In this document: positions 34,101 to 43,647 of the stretch, one piece after another
Layout: the number at the start of each line of letters is the position of its first letter
Numbering within the stretch: the stretch's first letter is position 1
Assembly: GCA_009733775.1 (NCBI GenBank)
Contig: WOGZ01000281.1
Span: 1 to 43,790 of the forward strand
DNA: 43,790 bases
Reading direction: 5' to 3'
Source: Alectoria sarmentosa
Lineage: Eukaryota > Ascomycota > Lecanoromycetes > Lecanorales > Parmeliaceae
The notes under the pieces: generated by a model
Seen by the model: the letters and a program-made list of their open reading frames with translations, nothing else
The model's database searches: none
Told to the model about the DNA's origin: nothing
Position numbers and translations under genes: made by a program

Positions 34101-35086
34101 TATAAATTGACGTCATTTTTTCGAAAGAATAAAACGTTTTAATATGAATGTAAATTAACGTTATTCTTTTTCTTGAAGAATCGAATTTTTTATATCAAAA
34201 ATAATCGTTTCGTCAACGTGAATAAATTCAAATGTGAAATCGTTATTAAATAAATTCTCGGAAATTCCTTCGATAAAATGAATAGGTTCAGATGTGAAAT
34301 CGTTATTAAATAGATTTTTAAAAGTTTCTTCGTTTTTTTTTTAAGTGATTGTTTTAATAAATGAGATAATAAGAAAAATATAAGATATTATTTTTATCGA
34401 AAATGAATCTTAAAGTCTTTAAAAAGTTCAAGTTTTTTGATCAAATGTTCGAAGAGCAATTCATAAAAAAAATCGATCAATTACTCAATTCGACGATTAA
34501 AAATGAGATTTTAAAAACGTTGATCGAATTCTGACACGTTTATCGATAAGAAAGTTTAAAACGTCTTTGTTAATCTCTGAAAATCTAAGATTATCTTTCA
34601 CGATTTGAAATATAAATCGACGAACGTTTTAATTAAAAAGATTCGTGAAAATATGTTTATTTTGAAAAAGGCCTCAAATTAAAAAGCGAAAATAATAACC
34701 TTTCGAGACATAAAATTCAAAACAAAAATGAAATTCGATATCTTAAATATAAAAATATAACGAATTGAAAAAAAGAATTATAAAAAAAAATTTCCTCAAC
34801 GAAAAAAATGAGAAACATTTATTTCACATAATCGCCTCGAATTATAAAAATTAATAATCTAATCTCGATTCGAGATTCAAAGTTCGAAATTTGAAACTCG
34901 AAATATAAAATTCAATATAAAAGAAAATTCAATATAAGATAAAGTGAAAATTAAAACGAAAAATGCTCATTTTAAAATCCGATTTCAACGAAAAAGAATT
35001 TTGATATTTAAAAATTGATGATTATATCGAAAGATTAATGTTTAAAATTGATGACATTAAAACGAACATTCAATGTTGTTATTAAC
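31100..35086 (-). pseudogene. Gyp-1 gag/protease region and leader
   Basis: The minus strand carries a Tyr/Asn/Gln/Arg-rich basic segment at 32436-32621 (NYENNYANRDDRSFYQQR, then repeated RSYKNQ/RSYENQ units), typical of the RNA-binding C-terminus of gag. Upstream, two sets of in-frame tandem repeats occur: a 60-bp period at 34231-34310 (NLFNNDFT twice) and a 48-bp period at 34091-34186 (VNLHSYWN-like twice). I could not identify the protease or the capsid-like fold. No tRNA-type primer site is obvious next to the 5' LTR (minus strand GTTAATAACAACATTG). Confidence 0.55.
34091..34310 (-). repeat. In-frame tandem repeats in Gyp-1 N-terminal region
   Basis: A 48-bp unit occurs at 34091-34138 and 34139-34186, and a 60-bp unit starts near 34231 and 34291. 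Both periods are multiples of three, consistent with amino-acid repeats in a once-coding sequence. Confidence 0.75.
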
Positions 35087-35271
35087 TGATAAGATTTTCG
35101 ATAAAAATGAGATTTTTATATCACGAAACGGTCTTTCTCGTATGCGGAAACAAAAAAACAAAAAACAAAAAAACAAATCATATTATTGAGTGTGTGATGA
35201 TTTTTGTATTCTTTATATTAAGAAAGTTACGCTATATTGAATATCAAGCTATTTAGTAAACAATCATAACA
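35087..35271 (-). repeat. 5' LTR of Gyp-1 (185 bp)
   Basis: On the plus strand it runs from TGATAAGATTTTCG to CAATCATAACA. It is the RIP-heavier partner of 24848-25032; for example its A-run at 35154-35176 corresponds to AAAGGACAAAAGACAG in the partner. Confidence 0.95.
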
Positions 35272-36185
35272 AAATGCTTCGTCGTGAAAACAAATTGATA
35301 AAACTTTTCGAATTTTATCGTTATCTTTATTAACAACGATATCCTTCAAACGATTCACAAAAATATAAACGTTTTTATAAAAAATATAACGTTTTACAAT
35401 AACGATTAATTCCTCTTCTTTTATAATAAAATCGAAATATTCGATATCATTAAACCTTAATTGAAAGAATAGATTAACATCGTTATCGATAACATCATTT
35501 TTAAACGAGTTTAAAGAATCAAGAGAATTTTATTAAATATTAACATTTCTTAATAAATTTTATAACGTCGTTCACTGTTGTTACGAGAATTCGATATTTT
35601 ATTAAAAAAAATTCGAAAACATATTTGATTCGATAAAATGAGTATAAATTGCTTCTTCGATTAATGTGACTTTAATAATTTAATCGATGTTTTTTAACGA
35701 ATCGATAAGAATAAAGTTTATCGATTTCGAAGAAATTCTCAAGAGGGGCACAAAGAAGCTGTTTCGACGGCGATAACGTGTCTTTCTTTAAAGTGTTATA
35801 AACAGCGTCTTGTTTATAGTATTTGAGATTACGTGTGATGTTTTATCGTGGTGTCTTTAAGGGTTCAATATCTTAAATATTCTTTTGTCGTTTTTGGTTC
35901 TTGTTTGACGATTTATTTTGAAGTTATTTTAAAACATTTCAAGCGAACAAATAATCACATATAGATAAATTATTTGAATTTCCTCTTATTAATTCACGTT
36001 GATTTAAATCACATCGTTGATTTATATCGTTTTTTCGCCCCTTAAACACGTATAATTTAAGGGAATCAAAGTTTTTTTATTGGGGCGAAATAATTAAAAG
36101 GGGAAACGATTAAGATTTAGAATTAAGGGTTTTGATAGAAAATATATTTTATAAAACCTAAATCATTTTATGATAAAACATAACA
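35272..36185 (-). mobile_element. Ty3/gypsy Gyp-2, 5' LTR and gag start
   Basis: This is a minus-strand element that hosts Gyp-1. Gag reads LRFNDIEYFDFII, then YKNVYIFVNRLKDIVV and KVLSICFHDEAFDILRNL (the last words continue at 24842 after removing Gyp-1 and one AAATG). This is the gypsy gag pattern VFYRDVYxFVDRLKD...CLRGxAL. Upstream lie a short leader and a 352-bp putative 5' LTR. The leader and LTR (35745-36120) are less RIP-mutated than gag. Confidence 0.75.
35834..36185 (-). repeat. Putative 5' LTR of Gyp-2 (352 bp)
   Basis: On the minus strand it starts TGTTATGTTTTATC, the same TGTTATG start as the LTRs of Gyp-1 and the TRIM, and would end GATAAAACATCACA. The ends form a 14-bp inverted repeat with one mismatch, longer than normal for an LTR. 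No partner LTR is in the window, so the left boundary rests on the inverted repeat only. The flanks TTACG and TTCAT do not form a duplication, as expected if the partner is lost. A terminal-inverted-repeat element is the alternative. Confidence 0.5.
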
Positions 36186-36899
36186 TTCATATTATCGATT
36201 ATTGATGTTATTTTATGAATAATTATATTTGAGTCTTTTGAAAATGAGATGTGAAAGTCAAGTTTTATTATTTAATTTAATATTGTTAATAAATGATTTA
36301 TCGAGAATTAATTAAAATCGAATAAGAAGGGTGAAAATACGTTAAAATAAGATTTATCTTCAAATGAATTTGAAAATAATATAAATGTAAATAATGAGAC
36401 TCTTTTAAATTCAAAGGTGAATATCGTTATCGAAGATATCGTTATTGAAAATGTTTTTGAGAATTAATTAAAGTCGTTAAAGTCGTTATTAAGAAAATCG
36501 AAGTGTATAAACTTTCTTGATTTAATTAAATCGAGGAGATGATTAATTGATTTAAAAAATATAAAATAAAAAAAATAAAAGAAGATAACGATAAAGATGA
36601 TTAAAAAAGTTATTAAAATAATAAAATAAAAAGAAAGGAAATGAATTGAATAAAAATTTTATGAAAAAAATAAAAATCTTTCATAATTTTATCTTAAATG
36701 TCGAAAGGAAAAAAAAACGAACGATTATCATTGAATTTAGAATTGTTTATTTTCGATATTCGAGATCTCATTTGATGTTATAAAAATTAACATCTCGAAT
36801 AAGCAAATTGCTTATTCGCGTATTTCGAATATTCTTGATATTTCATTTTTATTATTCGTCGATTCAATTAAGAGGATACGTGTTATTACGTTAATATCT

Positions 36900-37760
36900 T
36901 CGAAAAAAATAACGAAAAAGAAAAGATAATGAGTTAAAAAGACGAATTTCATTTAAAACTCGTCGTCAACAAAGAATAATTTCGAAGAGATACGAATCTT
37001 TAATCGTTTTAAATTAAAATCGAAATTGAATGATAATTCGATTATCTTCTTTTTTTTCATCGAGAAAATGATTTTTATAAAAAGAAATAAAAAAGAAAAA
37101 ATAGAAATCAAAGAGAAGACGACAATTTTCTTAATAATATTAAAATTTGTCAACGATAAATAATTTTATTTAAAGATGTTGATCGCGTTATAAAAAAAAG
37201 GTAAAAAATTTATGTTGAAATAAGTTTTAAAAATATTTAAAGATATTATAAATTTCAAAAACGTTGAATTCGCAGAAAAGCATAATAATAAAAATTAAAT
37301 AATACATTATCATTTCAAAAAAATCAAAGATGTAATTGAAAATATGTCGATTTTCATTAAAAAAGGTGAGAAACGACATGAAATTAAGATTATAGTATAT
37401 CATATCAATGATTCGCAGGTTTTTATCATTTCAAAAAATTCTTTCGAGATCATAAATTATTATGTTTTAATAATATAAATTGAAAGTCTAAAGAAATTTA
37501 AAAAAAAAAGTTTTGATTGAAATATATATAAAAAAGAGTTTTATATAATCGAAATAAAAATCGTTATTGTTTTTGAGACAAATCTCAATTTAAAAAATTT
37601 TGAATTTGAGATCGAAAAGTCGAGGTTAGATTTTAACGCATCATTTATAATGAGATTCAAATTAATAAATGTTGATAAAACTTACGAAATCTGTTATAAA
37701 ATAAATTACATTATTTACAATTGTGAGATTATAATGAATTTTAAGCCCTTTGAAGAAATT
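36900..37760 (+). pseudogene. Possible LINE ORF1 remnant
   Basis: A stop-poor plus frame can be followed through INFKNVEFAEKHNNKN (about 37250), KGEKRHEIKIIVYHIND (37360-37410), FEIEKSRLDFNASFIMRF (37605-37660) and INVDKTYEICYKINY. It lies just 5' of the endonuclease, where ORF1 (a gag-like RNA-binding protein) is expected. I see no zinc knuckle, which would normally support this. The stretch 36186-36900 is AT-rich with Lys/Asp-rich fragments and nothing recognisable. Confidence 0.4.
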
Positions 37761-37959
37761 AAGTTTTTTTTATTAAAAAACAAATCTTTTATATTATAAT
37801 CATTATAACGATATATAAAATAAAAGTCGTTTCGTTAAATGGTCATTTTGTTTTAAATTTAACATGATTTAAAAACATATATAATATAATGTAAAATTAT
37901 AATGTGAACATTTTGTTTTTATAAAAAGTTAATCTGCTCGTCGAATTCGCGAAACATTA

Positions 37960-38549
37960 TAAAAATTTATTTTCGCAAATACATATTATTATTCATATTA
38001 TGAATTATAATGAAATTATTATTATAATTAATGTTAAAATTATAATATAAACGTTTAATAATAATTCGAGTCATATTTTTTATATTAACGATAACGATCG
38101 CATTTTAATATATGAAATTTTATATCGAGATTATTCGCTCAACGTGATATTTGTTTACGATTTAATTTAAAATATTAAGTGTTTGATTTAATTTTAAAAG
38201 AGAAACAAAACATTTCGACGCAATTCGATTTTTTTTCTTTGCGACGTAATGAAAAAAAATTAAAATTTGATATTGTTAATAATGAATAAAGTTTTACGAA
38301 TATCTCCGCGAGCTTTTTAATTATAAGAATTTTCGAAATTATTAACACAATTTAAAGGGAATAATATATATAAATTAATGAATAATTAAAGAATTAAGAA
38401 TCTTGATTTAATAATCTTTATATATTACGTTAACGATATTTTATATTTAAAAATTGATAAAATATACATTAAAGAAGATTAATTGAATGAATTTAAAGGA
38501 TAAAATATCATATCGAGCGAATTTTTCATCGATCATAAAACGATCATGA
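37960..38549 (+). pseudogene. LINE endonuclease (EEP) remnant, C-terminal part
   Basis: The plus frame reads SHIFYINDNDRILIYEI and YSLNVIFVYDLI (about 38080-38170), corresponding to the EEP strand that ends in VxxVYAP. It ends with LKIDKIYIKED*LNEF and SSEFFIDHKTIMM (38450-38549). This is the diagnostic SRIDRIYxS...SDHxPV end, with the catalytic Asp-His pair at 38531-38536. The TRIM inserted directly after this motif. The catalytic Asn and Glu of the N-terminal half could not be placed. Confidence 0.72.
38545..38549. repeat. Target-site duplication CATGA, left copy
   Basis: CATGA directly precedes the left TRIM LTR and is repeated at 39026-39030 directly after the right LTR. Confidence 0.95.
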
Positions 38550-38709
38550 TGTCACGAAGTGACCCCGAGAGAATAGGTTTACCCGAGGGTTCCGCAGGCC
38601 GTTAAATCAAAAGATCAATTTCACACTGTCTAGGTGTGATCCTATTTTATTATTTACGTCCCTGAAACGGCAGAGTCGTTTTTCAGGTTGTAAAGTTGAA
38701 ACCATAACA
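38550..38709 (-). repeat. TRIM left LTR (160 bp)
   Basis: On the plus strand it runs from TGTCACGAAGTGACC to GAAACCATAACA. It is gap-free against the right LTR, and all differences are transitions. It contains short dyads: GTCAC-GAA-GTGAC at the start and CACACTGTCTAGGTGTG in the middle. Confidence 0.95.
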
Positions 38710-38855
38710 CTATTCCTCTTTTAAGAATTTTGTTCGCGAAACCCAACCCCTCATTAAATAATCGTCTTCATTCACACGATCGAATTTTACGACTCTGAAA
38801 TGTAAATTCAAGATTCTCGCCGATAAGGTCGAATTCAAAACCTTAAATCTTTTAA

Positions 38856-38865
38856 TGTGAAATTA
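38856..38865 (-). promoter_or_regulatory. Candidate self-primer binding site of the TRIM
   Basis: Directly after the 5' LTR the minus strand reads TAATTTCACA. Nine of these bases (AATTTCACA) are complementary to TGTGAAATT inside the same LTR (minus strand of 38933-38941 and 38617-38625). No tRNA 3'-end complement is seen. Tf1/sushi-type gypsy elements prime on the folded 5' end of their own RNA through such a match. The match is short and RIP may have changed neighbouring bases. Confidence 0.45.
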
Positions 38866-39025
38866 TGTCACGGAGTGACCTCGAGGGAATAGGTTTATTC
38901 GAAGGTTCCGCAGGTCGTTAAATCAAAAAACCAATTTCACACTGTTTAGGTGTGATTTTATTCTATTATTTACGTCCCTGAAACGGCAGAGCCGTCCCCT
39001 AGGCTGCAGGGCTGAAACCATAACA
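38866..39025 (-). repeat. TRIM right LTR (160 bp)
   Basis: On the plus strand it runs from TGTCACGGAGTGACC to GAAACCATAACA, followed by CATGA. It keeps more G and C at its inner end (CCGTCCCCTAGGCTGCAGG) than the left LTR. Confidence 0.95.
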
Positions 39026-39030
39026 CATGA

Positions 39031-41170
39031 TTATAATCAAATTAATTTTTACGATTATTAAGAACCTGAGAAAATAACGATTGTTTTTTATAATTTATAA
39101 AATAAATAAATGCGAGAATCTTATTTATAAACTCTGAAAATGTTTTTGAGGTTGATCTCTTTAAAAGAATAAAATATATATAAAACATTAATGATTTAAT
39201 TTTTGAAAGACATCGATAAGAGTGATAAATGAATTAATAATAAATTAAAATTCAATTTATGATATAAGAGATTGATGTATTAAAAAAAAGAAATTCATAC
39301 AAAATGAATTTCGAATTAAAAATGAAATTATCAATTATTGAAACGCGAAAGAAACATTTTATAAACGTTTTTAATAAGAATTACGCATATAATGTAATAA
39401 CGAAATATTTTATATTTAATGAAAAATCAACGAAATAATTCTTTTTTAAAATATGAAAAATGAATTATAATTTTATTGAAATATTAAAAAATGATAATGA
39501 TATAATATATTCGAATTTAAAAGATATTTTCAAGATAATAATGAATTATTATCGAGATTTTTATGACATCAAAACCTTTGATGAGGGGATTAAAAAATAA
39601 ATATTAAATTATATCATAAAAAGAATATCGTCGAGGACGATGTCAAGATTGAAAAAATCGATATTGTTATGAAAGATTAAAATCATTATTAATCGAACGG
39701 CGTTGAAATTGTCGTTTGAGAAAAACGATTTATTTAATAAATATTATAAAATACTTATGTGATATAAAAGATAAAAGAACGATTTTTTAATAATCGTGTA
39801 AACGTTAATGAGATTTTTTAATGAAATTTAAAATAAAGAGACGTTATTAAAACGTTAAACGAATAATATTTTCATTTTTTTATTTAAAAATAAGAAAAAA
39901 TAAACGAATATTCAAGATTATTATTCTTTATTTATAATAAATGTGAATTATAAATTATTTATGAATATATTAATGTAAAGATTGATCGCGATTTTAAAAA
40001 AGGTTATTGATTTATAATAATCGACCTTTTTATTTAAAAGATTTATTGATAATAATGTTAAAATTGTTTAAAATTTGATAATCAAACATAAAATCATCGT
40101 AAAACTCGCGAGATGAAAATCGAGTTTAATAATCATCTTCTTAAATCAAGAGAAGATATATGATAAAATTAATTATAAGTTTTTTTTGTGATATTGATTA
40201 AATTTGAGATATCAAAAGAATATATTTTCTGAATTCGTTTTTTTTATCGAAACGCAAAAATTAAAATGTTTATTAATGATTATTTAAAAAAAATCTTATA
40301 AATTCGATATGATATACGTTAAAAAAACTCATTAAATTGTATTTTTTTTATAATCGTTATCGAAAACCTTGCGCGTTATATAATCTTAAATTTAATCATA
40401 TTGAAAGTTAAGATGAAAATCGTGTAATTGAAAATAATCATATATGCGAATGATATAATAATTATTATTTAAACGCAAATCGAAATCGACGCGTTGATAA
40501 TAATTTTCGAGGTTTATTATAAGGTTATAAACGTTAAAATTAATTAAATAAAATTATACATTTTGCATATTAAAGAAATAATTCGAATTCGATTTAAAAA
40601 CGTCAAAAAAATCTTTTCGAATAATCTTTATAAACATTTGAATATTTTTATGAACATCACGATAAAGCATTAATTAAATATATTTTGAATGAAAATATTA
40701 ATAAAGATTAAGACATCGATAAGAGCATAAACGCGATATTATTTATCGATAAAAAATAAGATCATAATTGTTAACATCTTTATAATGTTTTTATTTAAAT
40801 ACGCTTTTCGCTTTTTGAAAATGTTGATTAAGATTAAAAATGAATTGAATAAAAAATATTACAAATTGATATGAAATAATAAGATTCGAAATATAATTCG
40901 AAATTTATATTTTTATTATTTTATGAATAAAGATGAAATTGAAGACATTAATTTACACTTTATTATAAACGTTAATACGATGATCATGATTAATAAAGTT
41001 ATTAATAATCTTAATGTTATGTGAGTTCAATTCGTCAAAGATGTTTTCATAATATACGTTAAATCTAAAAATGCAAGTTCGATATACGTTATAATAATAA
41101 TAAATTTATGATTATTATATTTTATACGTTAGGTTGATCATATTTCAAAACCTTTATAATCATTGTGACA
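39031..41170 (+). pseudogene. LINE reverse transcriptase remnant
   Basis: The plus frame reads RDFYDIKTFDEGIKK and ISSRTMSRLKKSI (39550-39660), then VIENLARYIIL (40356-40388; the EPLARxI motif of non-LTR RTs) and KIIIYANDIIIII (40431-40466). The last has catalytic YAND (YADD) at 40443-40454, followed by IDALIIIFEVYYKVINVKIN*IKSYIL-type sequence, in which NAKINWxKS is the classic block after YADD. Downstream EIEDINLHFIINVNTM and *LLYFIR*VDHISKPL*SL (to about 41160) continue the thumb and connection part. The family name (Tad1 or L1-like) is a guess from these blocks. Confidence 0.8.
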
Positions 41171-42460
41171 AAATTAAAAAAAAATATGAAATAAAATAAA
41201 GATGATACATTTTTGTCTTTTGTTAATAACAACGAAGTTATTAATCATTTTTTTATAATATTATATATGTTTAAAAAAGAATTAAGGTTTCGATAATGTC
41301 AAAAAATTCAATTTAATAATGTAAATGAATTTATGAAAGCGTGACGCTCGAATGTTTAATGATATCTAAAATTTAATACGTCAATAATTTATAATCTCCC
41401 TTAACTTTATCGATTTCCCTTTAATATTTATAATATAAAATGCGATACGATGATTAATTTCAAATTGTATTTTTAAAATATGATATTTTATGTTTTTAAA
41501 ATAAGAATATTTTTAACATCTCAATCAAACTTAGTCAAAGAAAAAAATATTTTATAAACAATATAAATCGATCGGTTTTTTTTAAAAACATCAACTTTCG
41601 TTAAATTTATTATTATTTGTTTGATGATAAACTTTGAGACATTAACTTTAATGAAAAAATTCAAAGATTAATATTCGCATTTCAAAACAAATTCGATAAA
41701 TTATTCATCGAAGAAGAAAAAATATAAGCGATAATTGAAAATAAGTTTAAGATTTTAAAGATTGAGAATCTATTATAAAAAATTTTATATAAAAAAATAC
41801 GCACGAGATTGAATTTAATTTAAATTTTATATTCATAATAATAATGCTTTATATATAACGTGAATTAATTTTCTTCACATATTTAAATAAAATGCATTAT
41901 TTTAAAAACTGTTTAAGAGAAATTTGAATTAATTTAATCTTTTTTTTCCAAGTTGCTCATATTCGAAATTCAAATAATTAATAAAATAATCATCTTTATG
42001 ATTCTCAATTCGAATTTAAAAAGTATTTTTAAATAACGATAAAACATTCTCTATCAAGTTGTTATATGAATCTTATAAAAATATTATCTTTTCTATAATT
42101 TCAAGAAGTCGATCAAATATTGAAATCCTTTAATTGCTCGAAGTTATTATAAAATATTAATTTGAAAACATATTTTTACGAATTATATCTTTTGCACTTA
42201 TGAGAGATATCGAAATAAAGATTATAATTTTGAGATTTTTAGAAAGTTATAAGAGGAATTCCCTCAATCATTGAAGATTCGAAAAAATCTCGTGTGTTTT
42301 ATCAATCACGGAGATGATATTTATAATAATGATGTGAAATACGTTATAAAACCCGATGATATGAATGATTTCAATGAGATAATTCAAGGCGATTTGAATG
42401 AAATCAATGATATAAATGAAATGATTAAACGTGTTTTAACATTTAAATAGATTTGATAAT
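41170..42460 (+). pseudogene. LINE C-terminal region, poorly resolved
   Basis: The plus strand keeps short coding-like pieces such as IPSIIEDSKKSRVFYQSRR (about 42265-42320) and an acidic stretch DDMNDFNEIIQGDLNEINDI (42355-42415), ending at a TAG near 42449. This could be the RT C-terminal domain or an RNase H, but no diagnostic motif is visible. Confidence 0.35.
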
Positions 42461-43467
42461 TTAATGTTTTTGATTTTCTAGGTAAATGAGACGGTTTTTA
42501 TTATTTAATAAATTAATTAGATTTCGTCTTTTCAAAATAGAGTTTAATGCATAATTATTTCGAAAAACAACGAAGCGAAGCGACTTATAAATTCGATTTC
42601 TTATAAATTTCGCTGATGGGGTATCTCCGTTCAAAAAAGAACTTATAGAGTCTTAATAAAATAAACAACTTACAAATCAACAATCGATTTCGAAGAAATA
42701 ACAGATCGAGAAATGTGAAAAATGTTTTTTATAAAAGAAGAATCTTCGGAAAAATGGCGTAATTGCGTAATAACTATCTCGAAATTATAAACGAATAATT
42801 TAATTATTGCTCGATCGATAATTTAATTTTATAATCAAATTTGCTTTTATAATTCGATAAGCGAATCGAATAATGAAAATCTTAATCGAATATGTTATTA
42901 TCTTATAATAATTATAAAAAATGCTCTGATAAATCTTAAAATATTCTTCGTAAAATGATTAATAATTAATCGAATAATGAAATCAATGAGATTATTGAAT
43001 TGATGATCGAAATTAACGAAATCTCGTAATTGTTAAATTTGAATGATTACGTTATGAGAAGTTAGCTTATCAAAACGTTATCAAAAAGTTTTTAAAAACG
43101 TTTTTGTGAAACTTTTTAAAGGCGTAATAAAAGACTTTATAAAACGAAAAATTGATAAATTTGATATTATATTCGTGAAATAACGAGACAATTGATGTTT
43201 ATCGAAAGAGAATAAATTAATAATCGAATCTGCTTGTCAAGCAAAGAAATGCTAATAAAAAAATCGATATTATTATTAAATTGTTAAAAGCAATAATTTT
43301 TGATATAAAATCAATAATTGATTCTTTTATACGAAATTAATTATTTATATAAACTTATCAAGTTATAAACTTAACGAGATATTTTTATAATAAGTGCAAT
43401 TATTAAACGAGATAAATATTTTAATAAAGTAAGTGCTTCTTGACAAGTACTATTAATCGCCAGACTC
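42460..43467. other. Unassigned AT-rich sequence before the Cop-1d junction
   Basis: I see no recognisable domain. Two short features stand out. GCTTGTCAAGC (43231-43241) resembles the inverted CTTCTTGACAAG (43436-43447). The sequence ends with CGCCAGACTCGTAACA, a GC-richer end followed at once by the Cop-1 leader. The end could be the 3' end of the LINE or the terminus of an LTR beginning TGTTACGAG on the minus strand. Confidence 0.4.
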
Positions 43468-43647
43468 GTAACAAATATTAAACGAATGCCCGCGATTTCG
43501 AGCTCATAATTTATTGAAAATAAATGAAACGTTTAATTAATTGAATAATTGTAATAAAGCATTTAAATACAAAATATATTAAATCTCGACAAATCTTTCT
43601 TATCTCGATAAATCTTTCATATTTTAAATAGTTAATACATTTCAATA
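43468..43647 (-). mobile_element. Ty1/copia Cop-1d, leader and 5' LTR fragment
   Basis: From ATTAAACGAATG to the right, this aligns with the leader, primer site (43499-43511) and LTR of Cop-1a and Cop-1c. The LTR is 43512-43647 (136 bp), with TATTGAAAATAAATG at the left and ATACATTTCAATA at the right, RIP-altered at both ends. Everything upstream of the leader is missing at 43468. Confidence 0.85.

Larger units (their letters stand above)
24848..35271 (-). mobile_element. Complete Ty3/gypsy chromovirus Gyp-1 (10.4 kb)
   Basis: The element is bounded by 185-bp LTRs and a perfect AAATG target duplication (24843-24847, 35272-35276), and inserted in Gyp-2 gag. Minus-strand order is a long N-terminal/gag part with tandem repeats (about 32400-35080), RT (about 30200-31000), integrase (about 28380-29500) and chromodomain (27987-28105). 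A further 2.9 kb precedes the 3' LTR. Integrase after RT gives the gypsy order. At 10.4 kb it is far longer than usual chromoviruses (5-7 kb). All frames are broken by RIP. Confidence 0.93.
38550..39025 (-). mobile_element. TRIM: miniature LTR retrotransposon (476 bp)
   Basis: Two 160-bp LTRs flank only 156 bp of non-coding sequence, with a perfect 5-bp duplication CATGA. On the minus strand the LTR starts TGTTATGG and ends CCGTGACA. A purine tract AAAAGAGGAATAG lies directly upstream of the 3' LTR (38710-38722 on the plus strand as its complement), which sets the orientation. No coding capacity exists, so it must have been mobilised in trans by an autonomous element, probably a gypsy element sharing the TGTTATG start. 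It is only lightly RIP-mutated compared with the LINE around it. Confidence 0.92.
36186..43467 (+). mobile_element. Non-LTR retrotransposon (LINE, Tad1/L1-like), RIP-degraded
   Basis: This is a plus-strand element with an AP-type endonuclease (EEP) followed by a non-LTR reverse transcriptase with YADD-type catalysis. It is interrupted by the TRIM at 38550-39025. LINE proteins nick the target with the endonuclease and prime reverse transcription on it. The extent is inferred: the left limit is the Gyp-2 LTR and the right limit is the abrupt start of a Cop-1 leader at 43468. No poly(A) or simple-repeat tail was seen at the right limit, so the real 3' end may be elsewhere. Many RIP stops are present. 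Confidence 0.75.

Noticed and set aside
36481..36540. Possible CRISPR-like or array-like short repeats (AAAGTCGTTA)
   Set aside because: Only two adjacent imperfect units without regular spacers, in a eukaryotic transposon background.
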